From Gelatiniphilus marinus (GTDB taxonomy: Bacteria > Bacteroidota > Bacteroidia > Flavobacteriales > Flavobacteriaceae): a stretch of DNA of 64,000 bases. The stretch is taken from the NCBI RefSeq assembly GCF_042678305.1, contig NZ_JBHUDT010000001.1. One strand, 5' to 3'. A model generated the notes under the pieces. The model saw nothing but the letters and a program-made list of their open reading frames with translations. It made no database searches and was not told the origin of the DNA. Below are positions 51,169 through 58,453 of the stretch, in pieces. Every line of letters begins with the position of its first letter. The first letter of the stretch is position 1. A program made the position numbers and the translations under genes.

Positions 51169-52449
51169 TTATTTAAAATTAATGTTTAAATCTTTAATTT
51201 TCTCTTTTTGTTCGGTGTAAGCACTTATGGCAAAGGTGTCGTTTTTTGCTTTGGCCATGTCTTGTGCTTTATTTTCGTAAACTGCCATTAAATCGTCAAG
51301 ACCTTTGTAATGATAGGCCTCGGCAATGGAGAGTAATATCCAAATGGCATCTTCTTTTGCAGAAAAATCTGGTTCTTTTTCTAAATTCAAAGCGATTTCC
51401 AAAACCGTATTTCTGATGTAATCGGCTTTTAATTTTAAATCTTCCCAAGGCTTATGTTGTGATTTTAATAAATCGGTTTTTTTATAAAGCATGAATGCGG
51501 CGTTGATACCGTTGTAATAATCTTTTTTTAATTGAAATCCTTTTTCATAAGAAACAATGGCATTTTCTAAATAATTGGGGGTACTGGTTAATTCATATAA
51601 TCGTTTATTTATGGCACCTGTTAATCCTAAAACCTCAAGGTCGTTACTTTGCAACGGTTGCAATTCCTCTAAAATAATTTTTGCATTAACCAAGGCTTCT
51701 AGCTCGTTGGGCTGTTTGGATTTATAGGTGCATAATGCTTGTCGGGTAATAATAAATGCAAGATTGTCTTTTAAAGTCATGTTTTTTTCGGCATGCTCTT
51801 TAGCAACAGCAAATAGTTTGAGGGCATTTGTAAAGTCTTTTGCTTTTTTTGCTTCTTCGGCCTTATCCAACAGACTTGCAAAGGATTCGGGGTTTTGTTC
51901 GTTTTGTGATACATCTTCGGTTATGTTCATTTTAAAAGCTTTGAGTTCGTTTTCTAAAAAAGTAAATACGGGGCTATCATTTAATTTTGGTTCTTGATTG
52001 AGTACACCCTTTATTATATTGGTTAAGTGCGCTCTAAACCGTTCAACCTCTTTATAGGGAATGCCTTGATCGGAATGGGTATATTGGTGAATTACAAAAT
52101 GACCTACATCAAAGGGGATGCTTCCCATTTGTTCTTGTTCGCAAATCATGATGGTGTGATTTGGTCTTAGGGCGTGCCTAACACCAAGCTCCCACATTAC
52201 ATTGGCATTAAGCGTTGAGATATCTACCAGGGCAATGTCTGCATTTTTAATTTCCTGAAGCATCAATTTGTCTATACTTCCAGAAAGGTTTTTATCAATA
52301 GCCCTATAACACGAAATGTTCAAGGCATCAAAAACAGGTTTTATGAGTAGGGTATAGGTTTCATCCAAATCCAGAACCCTCATTTTTCCGTTGGCGTAAC
52401 TGGTTTTTTTGCCAAACCCGATAATGACGAAACATGTTAAATCTTCCAT
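51169..52449 (-). CDS. Nucleoside-deoxyribosyltransferase/TIR-like domain fused to TRAFs-binding TPR domain
   Basis: Residues 1-150 have the flavodoxin-like fold pattern of deoxyribosyltransferases, TIR-like hydrolases and the related DRHyd domain. NADIALVDIST is followed by NANVMWELGVRHAL, with the candidate catalytic Glu87. Residues 190-420 are helical TPR-like repeats, including KDYYNGINAAFMLY, a hallmark of the MAP3K TRAFs-binding domain (DUF4071). The same pairing forms the regulatory part of animal ASK kinases, and bacterial relatives have been linked to immune systems by comparative genomics. It probably senses or consumes a nucleotide signal and passes it to the adjacent patatin. That role is inferred. 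Confidence 0.78.
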   Translation of the reverse strand: MEDLTCFVIIGFGKKTSYANGKMRVLDLDETYTLLIKPVFDALNISCYRAIDKNLSGSIDKLMLQEIKNADIALVDISTLNANVMWELGVRHALRPNHTIMICEQEQMGSIPFDVGHFVIHQYTHSDQGIPYKEVERFRAHLTNIIKGVLNQEPKLNDSPVFTFLENELKAFKMNITEDVSQNEQNPESFASLLDKAEEAKKAKDFTNALKLFAVAKEHAEKNMTLKDNLAFIITRQALCTYKSKQPNELEALVNAKIILEELQPLQSNDLEVLGLTGAINKRLYELTSTPNYLENAIVSYEKGFQLKKDYYNGINAAFMLYKKTDLLKSQHKPWEDLKLKADYIRNTVLEIALNLEKEPDFSAKEDAIWILLSIAEAYHYKGLDDLMAVYENKAQDMAKAKNDTFAISAYTEQKEKIKDLNINFK

Positions 52450-52624
52450 ACTCTTAAATTTGTTATTATGGTTTTTTGTAGGCTGGTTTTAAGGTTTGGA
52501 TGGGAGTGTTTTTGGGTTTTACTAATTTAATGAAAAAAGGATTAAGGTTGTGGCTTGGGTTAACTTTATTTATTAGCTAAACCTAAAAACACTAAAGGTA
52601 TTTGTTTTTATTAGCGTTATAAAC

Positions 52625-53260
52625 TTAGGATTTATCAGCCTCCAAAACCTTATAAAGTCGCTTAAAAGAATCGAGGTAATGTTGGCGGTGAAGCAGGCCA
52701 TTTGTACCGCCGTTAATACGTTTGGTAACCATATGGATGTCGTCGTCATCGGCGTACCTATTAATGTTGTTTTTTTTCCAAAACCAACAGGCGGAAGTAA
52801 GTGCCAATTCAGGGTCGAGAATTAAATCAGGGTTGTTTACACAATCAACGCCGTGGTCGTGAGCAAATTTTTGATAGTTATTTTTTCCTGTAAGTTGTAT
52901 TAAACCTCGACCTCGAAATTTCCAACCATCTCCACTTGCTTCATCACCATTACCCATCCTGTTTCCGTAAACCCTATTGGCAATTTTTTCGGGTTTGCGA
53001 GCGTAGGCTTCTGCAATTTCGTTTGTTTTAAAATACTTTCCAAACACACTCCTTAAAGCTTTCGCTGAATAGTTTAGGTTTTCCTGATTATACTTAAGTC
53101 CACCACTTTCGTGTGCTAGTTGAGACAGAAAATGAGCTTTCCTGAGCGGGGTGTCTATGCCAAAGTTAGGTAGCACTGTATTTACATGTGGTAAGTAAAA
53201 TTCTGCTTTTTTCCAATTCATGTCGGGGATAATGGTCTGCATTTGGTTGGTGGTTATCAT
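52625..53260 (-). CDS. Glycoside hydrolase family 19 (chitinase/endolysin-like)
   Basis: This is a 211-residue GH19 domain without a signal peptide. HFLSQLAHESGG carries Glu51 and the following KYNQE carries Glu60, the two catalytic acids. FRGRGLIQLTGKNNYQKF and ACWFWKKNNIN are further family blocks. Bacterial enzymes of this size usually cleave peptidoglycan or chitin and occur in phages, phage relics and secretion-system effectors. Its place beside tRNA-Ser and a patatin gene fits a phage remnant or an effector. It is separated by 175 bases from the next gene, so co-transcription is uncertain. Confidence 0.85.
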   Translation of the reverse strand: MITTNQMQTIIPDMNWKKAEFYLPHVNTVLPNFGIDTPLRKAHFLSQLAHESGGLKYNQENLNYSAKALRSVFGKYFKTNEIAEAYARKPEKIANRVYGNRMGNGDEASGDGWKFRGRGLIQLTGKNNYQKFAHDHGVDCVNNPDLILDPELALTSACWFWKKNNINRYADDDDIHMVTKRINGGTNGLLHRQHYLDSFKRLYKVLEADKS

Positions 53261-53486
53261 AATTGTTGTATTTATCTGGTTTTGAAGTTGTTATAAAGGT
53301 AAAGAATTTTATAGTGGTTTAGAGCTTTTCGCCAATTTTTAATTTGGTCAAGGATATTAAAGTGTTATTTTCTGAATAATTGAATAACTGGAAATTATAA
53401 TCAAGTAATACGCTTTATAAGTTTTATTTTATCAATTGAATAATAGATATGGACTTCAGGTAATTTTATAGTATCAACTATAATAT

Positions 53487-53524
53487 AAAAAAAAGTCCCA
53501 TAAACATTGAGTTTACAGGACTTT
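53487..53524 (-). terminator. Rho-independent terminator after tRNA-Ser
   Basis: On the minus strand GTCCTGTAAAC pairs with GTTTATGGGAC (11 bp with two G-U pairs) around TCAAT, followed by T8. It lies 21 bases beyond the tRNA 3' end. Confidence 0.85.
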
Positions 53525-53544
53525 CGTCGATTTTGAATAAATCT

Positions 53545-53632
53545 TGGCGGAGAAAGAGGGATTCGAACCCCCGGAGGTGTGACCCTCAACAGTTTTCAAG
53601 ACTGCCGCATTCGACCACTCTGCCATTTCTCC
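53545..53632 (-). tRNA. tRNA-Ser (anticodon TGA)
   Basis: An 88-base class II tRNA on the minus strand. The acceptor GGAGAAA pairs with TTTCTCC, the discriminator is G, and CCA is encoded. The anticodon stem GCAGT/ACTGT surrounds loop CTTGAAA, giving anticodon TGA. A long variable arm and the T loop TTCGAAT are present. It reads UCA and related serine codons. Its 3' end borders the accessory genes to the left. Confidence 0.95.
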
Positions 53633-53668
53633 TAGTGAATCTCATCAGGTATTCCCTGAATGCGGGTG

Positions 53669-53700
53669 CAAATATAGAACCCTTTTTTATTTCTTTCAAA
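53669..53700 (-). promoter_or_regulatory. Consensus promoter of tRNA-Ser
   Basis: Read on the minus strand, TTTG (53700-53697) is followed after exactly 20 bases by TATATTTG (53676-53669). This is a full match to the Bacteroidota consensus. The start would be near 53662, about 30 bases before the mature tRNA. Confidence 0.75.
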
Positions 53701-53790
53701 TAAAACATCTACTTTTTTAAAATAAATTTTATCTCGCCCTTTATAAGTTTATTTTATTCCATTTCGTGGCCAAAACAAAGTTACAAATCC

Positions 53791-53798
53791 TATTTTTG
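53791..53798 (+). promoter_or_regulatory. Promoter -7 element of the nitroreductase gene
   Basis: TATTTTTG fits TAnnTTTG and would start transcription near 53805, 13 bases before the ATG. No TTG is found about 20 bases upstream. Confidence 0.45.
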
Positions 53799-53817
53799 CA
53801 CAAAGTCTTGTAAAAAT

Positions 53818-54447
53818 ATGGATACAATAAAACAGCTGCAATGGCGCTACGCCACAAAAAAGTTTGATCCCCAAAAAAAACTAACCCAAAAAAAGCTAAA
53901 CATCTTAAAACAAGCTTTTAACCTAACGGCAACCTCCTATGGCCTGCAAACCATAAGCTTGTTAATTATAGAAAATAAAGACATTCGCGCCACATTAGTA
54001 GCCCATTCCTACAACCAAAAACAAGTCTTGGAAGCCTCACACCTAATGGTTATCTGCATACAAGACAACATAAAAACCACCGATGTAAACAACCTTTACC
54101 ACAACATAAAAACCATACGTAACACTCCCGAAACTATATTGGAACCCTACAGAAAAGATCTCTTGGAAATGCTAAACAACATGTCTGTAAAGCAACGCCA
54201 GCAATGGTCCACAAACCAAGCCTATATAGCCTTGGGAAATTTAATGACCGTCTGCGCCATAGAAAACATAGATTCCTGCCCCATGGAGGGATTCGTCTCA
54301 AAACAATACGATAACATACTAAAATTGCCACAAAAAGGATTAAAATCAGTATTATTGTTGCCCGTAGGGTATCGAGCAGAAAACGATATGTTCTCAACCC
54401 TCAAAAAAGTAAGAAAACCAATTAAAGAAACCATAATAGAACTATAA
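53818..54447 (+). CDS. Nitroreductase family NAD(P)H-dependent oxidoreductase
   Basis: This is a 209-residue FMN-dependent nitroreductase. The N-terminal QWRYATKKFDPQKKL has the FMN-phosphate-binding residues, ATSYGLQTISLLII forms the dimer core, and the C-terminus contains LLPVGYRAENDMFSTLKKVRKP. Such enzymes reduce nitro compounds, quinones or dihydropteridines with NAD(P)H; the physiological substrate is not predictable. It is divergent from tRNA-Ser and has its own predicted promoter. Confidence 0.88.
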   Translation: MDTIKQLQWRYATKKFDPQKKLTQKKLNILKQAFNLTATSYGLQTISLLIIENKDIRATLVAHSYNQKQVLEASHLMVICIQDNIKTTDVNNLYHNIKTIRNTPETILEPYRKDLLEMLNNMSVKQRQQWSTNQAYIALGNLMTVCAIENIDSCPMEGFVSKQYDNILKLPQKGLKSVLLLPVGYRAENDMFSTLKKVRKPIKETIIEL

Positions 54448-54454
54448 ATTATTT

Positions 54455-54584
54455 GGGCGTTACCAGTCCTGAAGTTTCGTTAAGTCGGGCGTTCGGCAGT
54501 CGCTATCTCTCCCGAAGCTTCGGAATCGAGGAGCATTAACAACTTGTGCTGAGCATAGTCGAAGTATCCCTCAATCACTAACGT
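54455..54584 (+). repeat. GGGCGTTACC intergenic element, long copy with nested repeats
   Basis: This element starts GGGCGTTACC and ends CAATCACTAACGT, like the element at 40755-40841, and shares the internal GTCGGGC. Two further repeat families sit inside it: TCCCGAAGCTTCGGAA at 54510-54525 and CTTGTGCTGAGCATAGTCG with AAGTAT at 54543-54567. It fills most of the gap between the nitroreductase and aminotransferase genes. Confidence 0.6.
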
Positions 54585-54627
54585 AAAAGCAGCGTTCTAT
54601 TTAACAATAAATAAAGAAACACACATT

Positions 54628-55827
54628 ATGCCAGGATTCGAATTATTCAGCAATTTAGAAAGAAACGAAGTAAATGATGTTTTACAAAGCGGCGTGCTTA
54701 TGCGCTACGGTTTTGATGGCATGCGCAATGGCCATTGGAAAGCCAAAGAATTAGAATCAGAATTGCAAAACACCCTGCAGTCCAAACACGTGCAATTGGT
54801 ATCTAGCGGTACAGCAGCAGTATCGGTAGCATTAGCAGCAGCAGGCATTGGTGCCGGAGATGAGGTTATTATGCCAACATTCACTTTTGTAGCCAGTTTC
54901 GAGGCTATTATGATGCTGGGAGCTATTCCGATTTTAGTTGACATTGATGATACCTTAGGCTTAAACCCAGAAGCTGTCAAGCAAGCCATTACCCCAAAAA
55001 CAAAAGCTATTATGGTGGTTCAAATGTGCGGTAGCATGGCCAATATGGATGCACTGCAAGCCATTTCAAACAAGCATAATTTGTTATTAATTGAAGATGC
55101 TTGTCAAGCCATTGGTGGTACTTACAAAGGCAAGCCATTGGGCAGCATTGGCGATTTGGGTTGTTTTTCGTTCGATTTTGTAAAAACCATAACCTGTGGA
55201 GAAGGCGGTGCAGTAATAACCAACAACAAAGCCTATTACTTAAATGCCGACCACTACAGCGATCACGGCCACGACCATGTGGGTAACGACAGAGGCGCAG
55301 AAACCCATCCGTTTTTAGGCTATAATTTCCGCATTTCTGAACTTCACGCAGCCGTGGGTTTAGCCCAAGTAAAACGCTTGCCCGAGTTTTTAGCCATTCA
55401 AAAAAAGAACTATAATATTTTACGCGATGCCTTGTCGCAAATACCCGAAGTTAACTTTAGAACGGTTCCCGATGGCGGAGAAGAAAGTTATGCCTTTTTA
55501 AGTTTCTTTTTGCCAGATGCAGAAATTGCCAATACGATTTCAAAAGCATTTAATGATAACGGCGTTGATGCTTGTTGGAATTATTATAATAACAATTGGC
55601 ATTACATTAGAAACTGGAACCATCTAAAAGATTTAAAATCATTATATCCAATTTCCACGGAAGTGAAAAAAGGTTTAGAATATCTTCAAACCAAAACCTT
55701 CGAAAAATCAGATCATTATATTTCTAGAAATATATCCTGTTTAATAAAATTATCGTGGACAGAAGAAGAAGTGAAAAATAGAGCTAATACAATGGTTAAC
55801 ATTATAAGGTCTGCTCTAAAGGCTTAA
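54628..55827 (+). CDS. DegT/DnrJ/EryC1/StrS family PLP aminotransferase
   Basis: A 399-residue sugar aminotransferase-type protein: VSSGTAAVSVALAAAGIGAG, IEDACQAIGGTYKGKPLG and the PLP-lysine region CFSFDFVKTITCGEGG are diagnostic. Members usually aminate keto-sugars on nucleotide carriers for surface glycans; some act as dehydratases or cofactor-free regulators. No partner nucleotide-sugar gene lies nearby, so it may supply an amino sugar made elsewhere. The catalytic Lys is present. Confidence 0.88.
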   Translation: MPGFELFSNLERNEVNDVLQSGVLMRYGFDGMRNGHWKAKELESELQNTLQSKHVQLVSSGTAAVSVALAAAGIGAGDEVIMPTFTFVASFEAIMMLGAIPILVDIDDTLGLNPEAVKQAITPKTKAIMVVQMCGSMANMDALQAISNKHNLLLIEDACQAIGGTYKGKPLGSIGDLGCFSFDFVKTITCGEGGAVITNNKAYYLNADHYSDHGHDHVGNDRGAETHPFLGYNFRISELHAAVGLAQVKRLPEFLAIQKKNYNILRDALSQIPEVNFRTVPDGGEESYAFLSFFLPDAEIANTISKAFNDNGVDACWNYYNNNWHYIRNWNHLKDLKSLYPISTEVKKGLEYLQTKTFEKSDHYISRNISCLIKLSWTEEEVKNRANTMVNIIRSALKA

Positions 55828-56100
55828 TTTGTGGGTTTTTATTTTTATTTTTTAAATAAAATTCATAGTTTTAGTCCACTCTCAATCTCCATTAATTTTT
55901 TCCTTGTCGATGCCATTTTAAAAAAGCTTCGATCTTGATGTTGTAACCATTTTTTTTAATTAATAGCTATTGGTAGTTTGGTGTGTATGTACTTTTTCTG
56001 CCTTTAAATTTTGTTTAAAACATCTTGTGTTTTGATAATTAATGCTCACATTTTTTATCTTTTCCGATGTATATATATAAACCATTTAAAGCTATTATCA

Positions 56101-57210
56101 ATGAAACAACTTTTACTTTTTCCAGCAATTATTTTAACTTTTCTGATGACTTTTTCGGGTTTTTCGCAGTCTTACAAGATTGACGAGCGACGAATTTATA
56201 GTTGGGACCCTAATAAAGTACCAGCAGATTGGGAACTAGAAGCAACCGAAATATTAACTTATGCCAATGGGGGCAATAAGGAAACCAAAATTGTAGGCTA
56301 TGCCATGCCTGGTATGGAGCTATCCTACCAAAATATTAAAACCTATAATGTTAATAACGATATTGAAACAGATTTAAAGCAAATTTGGAACAACATTTCC
56401 ATGCAGTGGATAGACACTTCTCAAGATTCATATACCTACTATGCAGGTACAAGCAATGTTAAAGATATAACTACCTATAGTTTTATTTTAGGTTATAATA
56501 CAAGCAAAGAACTCTACGAATTTTCCGGTAATGATATTACCAAGATAACTTATCAAGAAGCGGAGTTGGGGACTTTGGTAAATACCGAAAAATCTGAATA
56601 TGCTTATTTAGCACCCGGGCAACCCAACCAAGAGTTAGAATATGAATGGAATGGAAGCGATTGGGATTTAATTGAACGATCAACAGCCACTTACTCTCCA
56701 GGTTTGCGCGAAGTGATTGTTGAAGAGTACAACGGGAGCAGCTACAATTTGTTTGAAAGATATTTAACATATTACACCATTTCTATTGAAAAAGATGACG
56801 AGCATGTACAACAATCCTGGAACGGATCGGCTTACGTAAACTCCGATAGGGAATTAAGTACCTATAATGCTAATAACAATAAGGAGGTATATGCTTTCCA
56901 GACATGGCTATCTAATGCATGGGTTAACGAAGCTAAATTTGAAATGGACTATTCGGTCGCTGCTCCTTTAAGTACCGAATCTTTTGAAAACGAAAGCTTT
57001 AAGGTGTTTCCAAATCCAACTTCTGATGTTATAAATATAGCATCTAAAATAGCTATTGATAAAGTGGAACTGTATAATGTTTTAGGCAAAAAAGTAATGC
57101 AATCAACCAACACCAAACAGCTTAATGTTGAAAGATTAGGGGCTGGAATTTATGTGTTAAAAGTATTTAACAGTAATAAAAGTGCAACAAAAAAAATAGT
57201 AATTAAGTAA
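56101..57210 (+). CDS. Secreted protein with type IX secretion (Por) sorting domain
   Basis: A signal peptide (LLLFPAIILTFLMTFSGFSQ) is followed by about 260 residues of short repeated beta segments with Trp and Asn-Gly turns (EYEWNGSDWDLIERS, QSWNGSAYVNSDREL). The last 75 residues are a type A sorting domain: FKVFPNPTSDVINIAS, VELYNVLGKKVMQ, LGAGIYVLKV and KKIVIK. The protein should be exported and attached or released by the type IX system. The repeated part is not a named domain to me. ATG 56101 is chosen over 56011 because it begins the signal peptide. Confidence 0.87.
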   Translation: MKQLLLFPAIILTFLMTFSGFSQSYKIDERRIYSWDPNKVPADWELEATEILTYANGGNKETKIVGYAMPGMELSYQNIKTYNVNNDIETDLKQIWNNISMQWIDTSQDSYTYYAGTSNVKDITTYSFILGYNTSKELYEFSGNDITKITYQEAELGTLVNTEKSEYAYLAPGQPNQELEYEWNGSDWDLIERSTATYSPGLREVIVEEYNGSSYNLFERYLTYYTISIEKDDEHVQQSWNGSAYVNSDRELSTYNANNNKEVYAFQTWLSNAWVNEAKFEMDYSVAAPLSTESFENESFKVFPNPTSDVINIASKIAIDKVELYNVLGKKVMQSTNTKQLNVERLGAGIYVLKVFNSNKSATKKIVIK

Positions 57211-57237
57211 TTTAAAAAAGCAGCTATTAATTTGATG

Positions 57238-57278
57238 AAAAGGAGGTTTAATACTTAGCGGTATTAGCTTCCTTTTTT
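57238..57278 (+). terminator. Terminator between the convergent type IX cargo gene and ribBA
   Basis: AAAGGA with TAATAC pairs with GTATTA and TCCTTT, an interrupted stem followed by T6. T4 on the opposite strand could let it end ribBA transcripts as well. It reaches the ribBA stop codon. Confidence 0.7.
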
Positions 57279-58422
57279 AATATTTAACATATTCTACAAT
57301 CTCTAAACCATAGCCAATTAAACCTACACGTTTGGTCTGTTCGGTGTTGGACATAAGGTTTAATTTATGGATGTTTAGGTCGTGCAGAATTTGGGCACCA
57401 ATACCAAAATCGCGATTATCCATATTTACCTTTGGTGCTTTCGATATTGTATTGGGTAGCTGATTGTCCTTTATAAACGATAAGCGTTTTAAAATATTCA
57501 TAGACTGAGACTCTTGGTTAATAAACAAAATGGCGCCTTTGCCTTTGCTGTTAATAAGCTTAAACATATTGTCTAATTGCTTATCTACATTATTGGTAAG
57601 CGTACCAAGAATATCGTTGTTAATTAAGGTAGAATTAATTCTGGTAAGCACGGGCTCCTGGTCTTTCCATTGGCCTTTGGTTAAAGCAATGTGCACTTGG
57701 TTGTTGGTGGTTTGCTGGTAGGCTCTTAGCCTAAAAGTTCCAAAACGGGTCTCTATATCAAAATCTTCTTTTTTATCAATTAAAGAGTCGTGTTGCATTC
57801 TATAAGCCACCAGATCTTCAATAGATACAATTTTTAAGTCCAACTTTTTTGCCACTTGAATAAGCTGTGGCAAGCGTGCCATAGAACCATCTTCGTTCAT
57901 TATCTCAACAATAACGCCAGCGGGTTTTAAGCCTGCCAAACGTGCAAAATCTATGGCGGCTTCGGTGTGTCCTGTGCGTCTTAAAACACCGCCTTCTTTG
58001 GCAACCAACGGAAAAATATGCCCGGGTCTGCCCAACTCAAAAGGTTTGGTGTTCGGGTTAATTAAGGCCTTAACCGTTTTTGCTCTATCGCTGGCCGAAA
58101 TTCCAGTGGTTACGCCATTGCCTCGTAAATCTACAGATACGGTAAACGCCGTTTCCATAGGGTCAGTGTTGTTGTGCACCATCATGTTAAGTTCCAGCTC
58201 TTTGCACCTGTTTTCGGTAAGTGGCGTACAAATAAGCCCCCTGCCATGGGTTGCCATAAAGTTTATCATTTGCGGGGTAACCATATCGGCGGCGGCCACA
58301 AAATCGCCTTCGTTTTCTCGATTTTCGTCATCTACAACAATTATCACTTTGCCATTTCGTATATCGTCTATGGCTTCGTGGATGGTATTTAGTTTAAATT
58401 CAGAGGTTTTATGTGTGGTCAT
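57277..58422 (-). CDS. ribB: 3,4-dihydroxy-2-butanone 4-phosphate synthase with degenerate GTP cyclohydrolase II domain
   Basis: Residues 1-205 are an intact DHBP synthase with VVDDENRENEGDFV, FMATHGRGLICTPL and RTGHTEAAIDFARLAG. It makes the four-carbon precursor of riboflavin from ribulose 5-phosphate. The C-terminal half aligns with GTP cyclohydrolase II but has lost the zinc cysteines. Where HSECLTGD and CDC are expected it reads RINSTLINNDILGTLTNNVD. The bifunctional label is therefore not supported for the second activity. ATG 58422 is preferred to 58437. It is the last gene of the ftsK-lolA-lptF block. Confidence 0.9.
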   Translation of the reverse strand: MTTHKTSEFKLNTIHEAIDDIRNGKVIIVVDDENRENEGDFVAAADMVTPQMINFMATHGRGLICTPLTENRCKELELNMMVHNNTDPMETAFTVSVDLRGNGVTTGISASDRAKTVKALINPNTKPFELGRPGHIFPLVAKEGGVLRRTGHTEAAIDFARLAGLKPAGVIVEIMNEDGSMARLPQLIQVAKKLDLKIVSIEDLVAYRMQHDSLIDKKEDFDIETRFGTFRLRAYQQTTNNQVHIALTKGQWKDQEPVLTRINSTLINNDILGTLTNNVDKQLDNMFKLINSKGKGAILFINQESQSMNILKRLSFIKDNQLPNTISKAPKVNMDNRDFGIGAQILHDLNIHKLNLMSNTEQTKRVGLIGYGLEIVEYVKY

Positions 58423-58453
58423 GGGCTGTAAAATCATGCGGCAAAGATATTGC

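Larger units (their letters stand above)
49847..53545. other. Candidate genomic island at tRNA-Ser carrying patatin, TIR-like/TPR and GH19 genes
   Basis: Three accessory-type genes on one strand lie between conserved housekeeping genes (bshA and a lipoprotein on one side, a nitroreductase on the other). They begin directly downstream of the tRNA-Ser 3' end, a classic integration site. GAGAAAGAAGAATTG at 49850-49864 resembles the tRNA 3' segment GAGAAAGAGGGATTC (12 of 15 positions), possibly a decayed attachment repeat. No integrase is present, so the island status is inferred from position and content. Confidence 0.35.

Noticed and set aside
49964..52449. A classic CBASS or Pycsar operon
   Set aside because: No nucleotide cyclase gene of the CD-NTase or Pycsar type is present; the partner has a TIR/NDT-like domain instead.
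53401..53589. A 62-codon minus-strand frame overlapping tRNA-Ser
   Set aside because: Its start is antiparallel reading through the tRNA T arm and the rest crosses the tRNA terminator; this is a common tRNA shadow.
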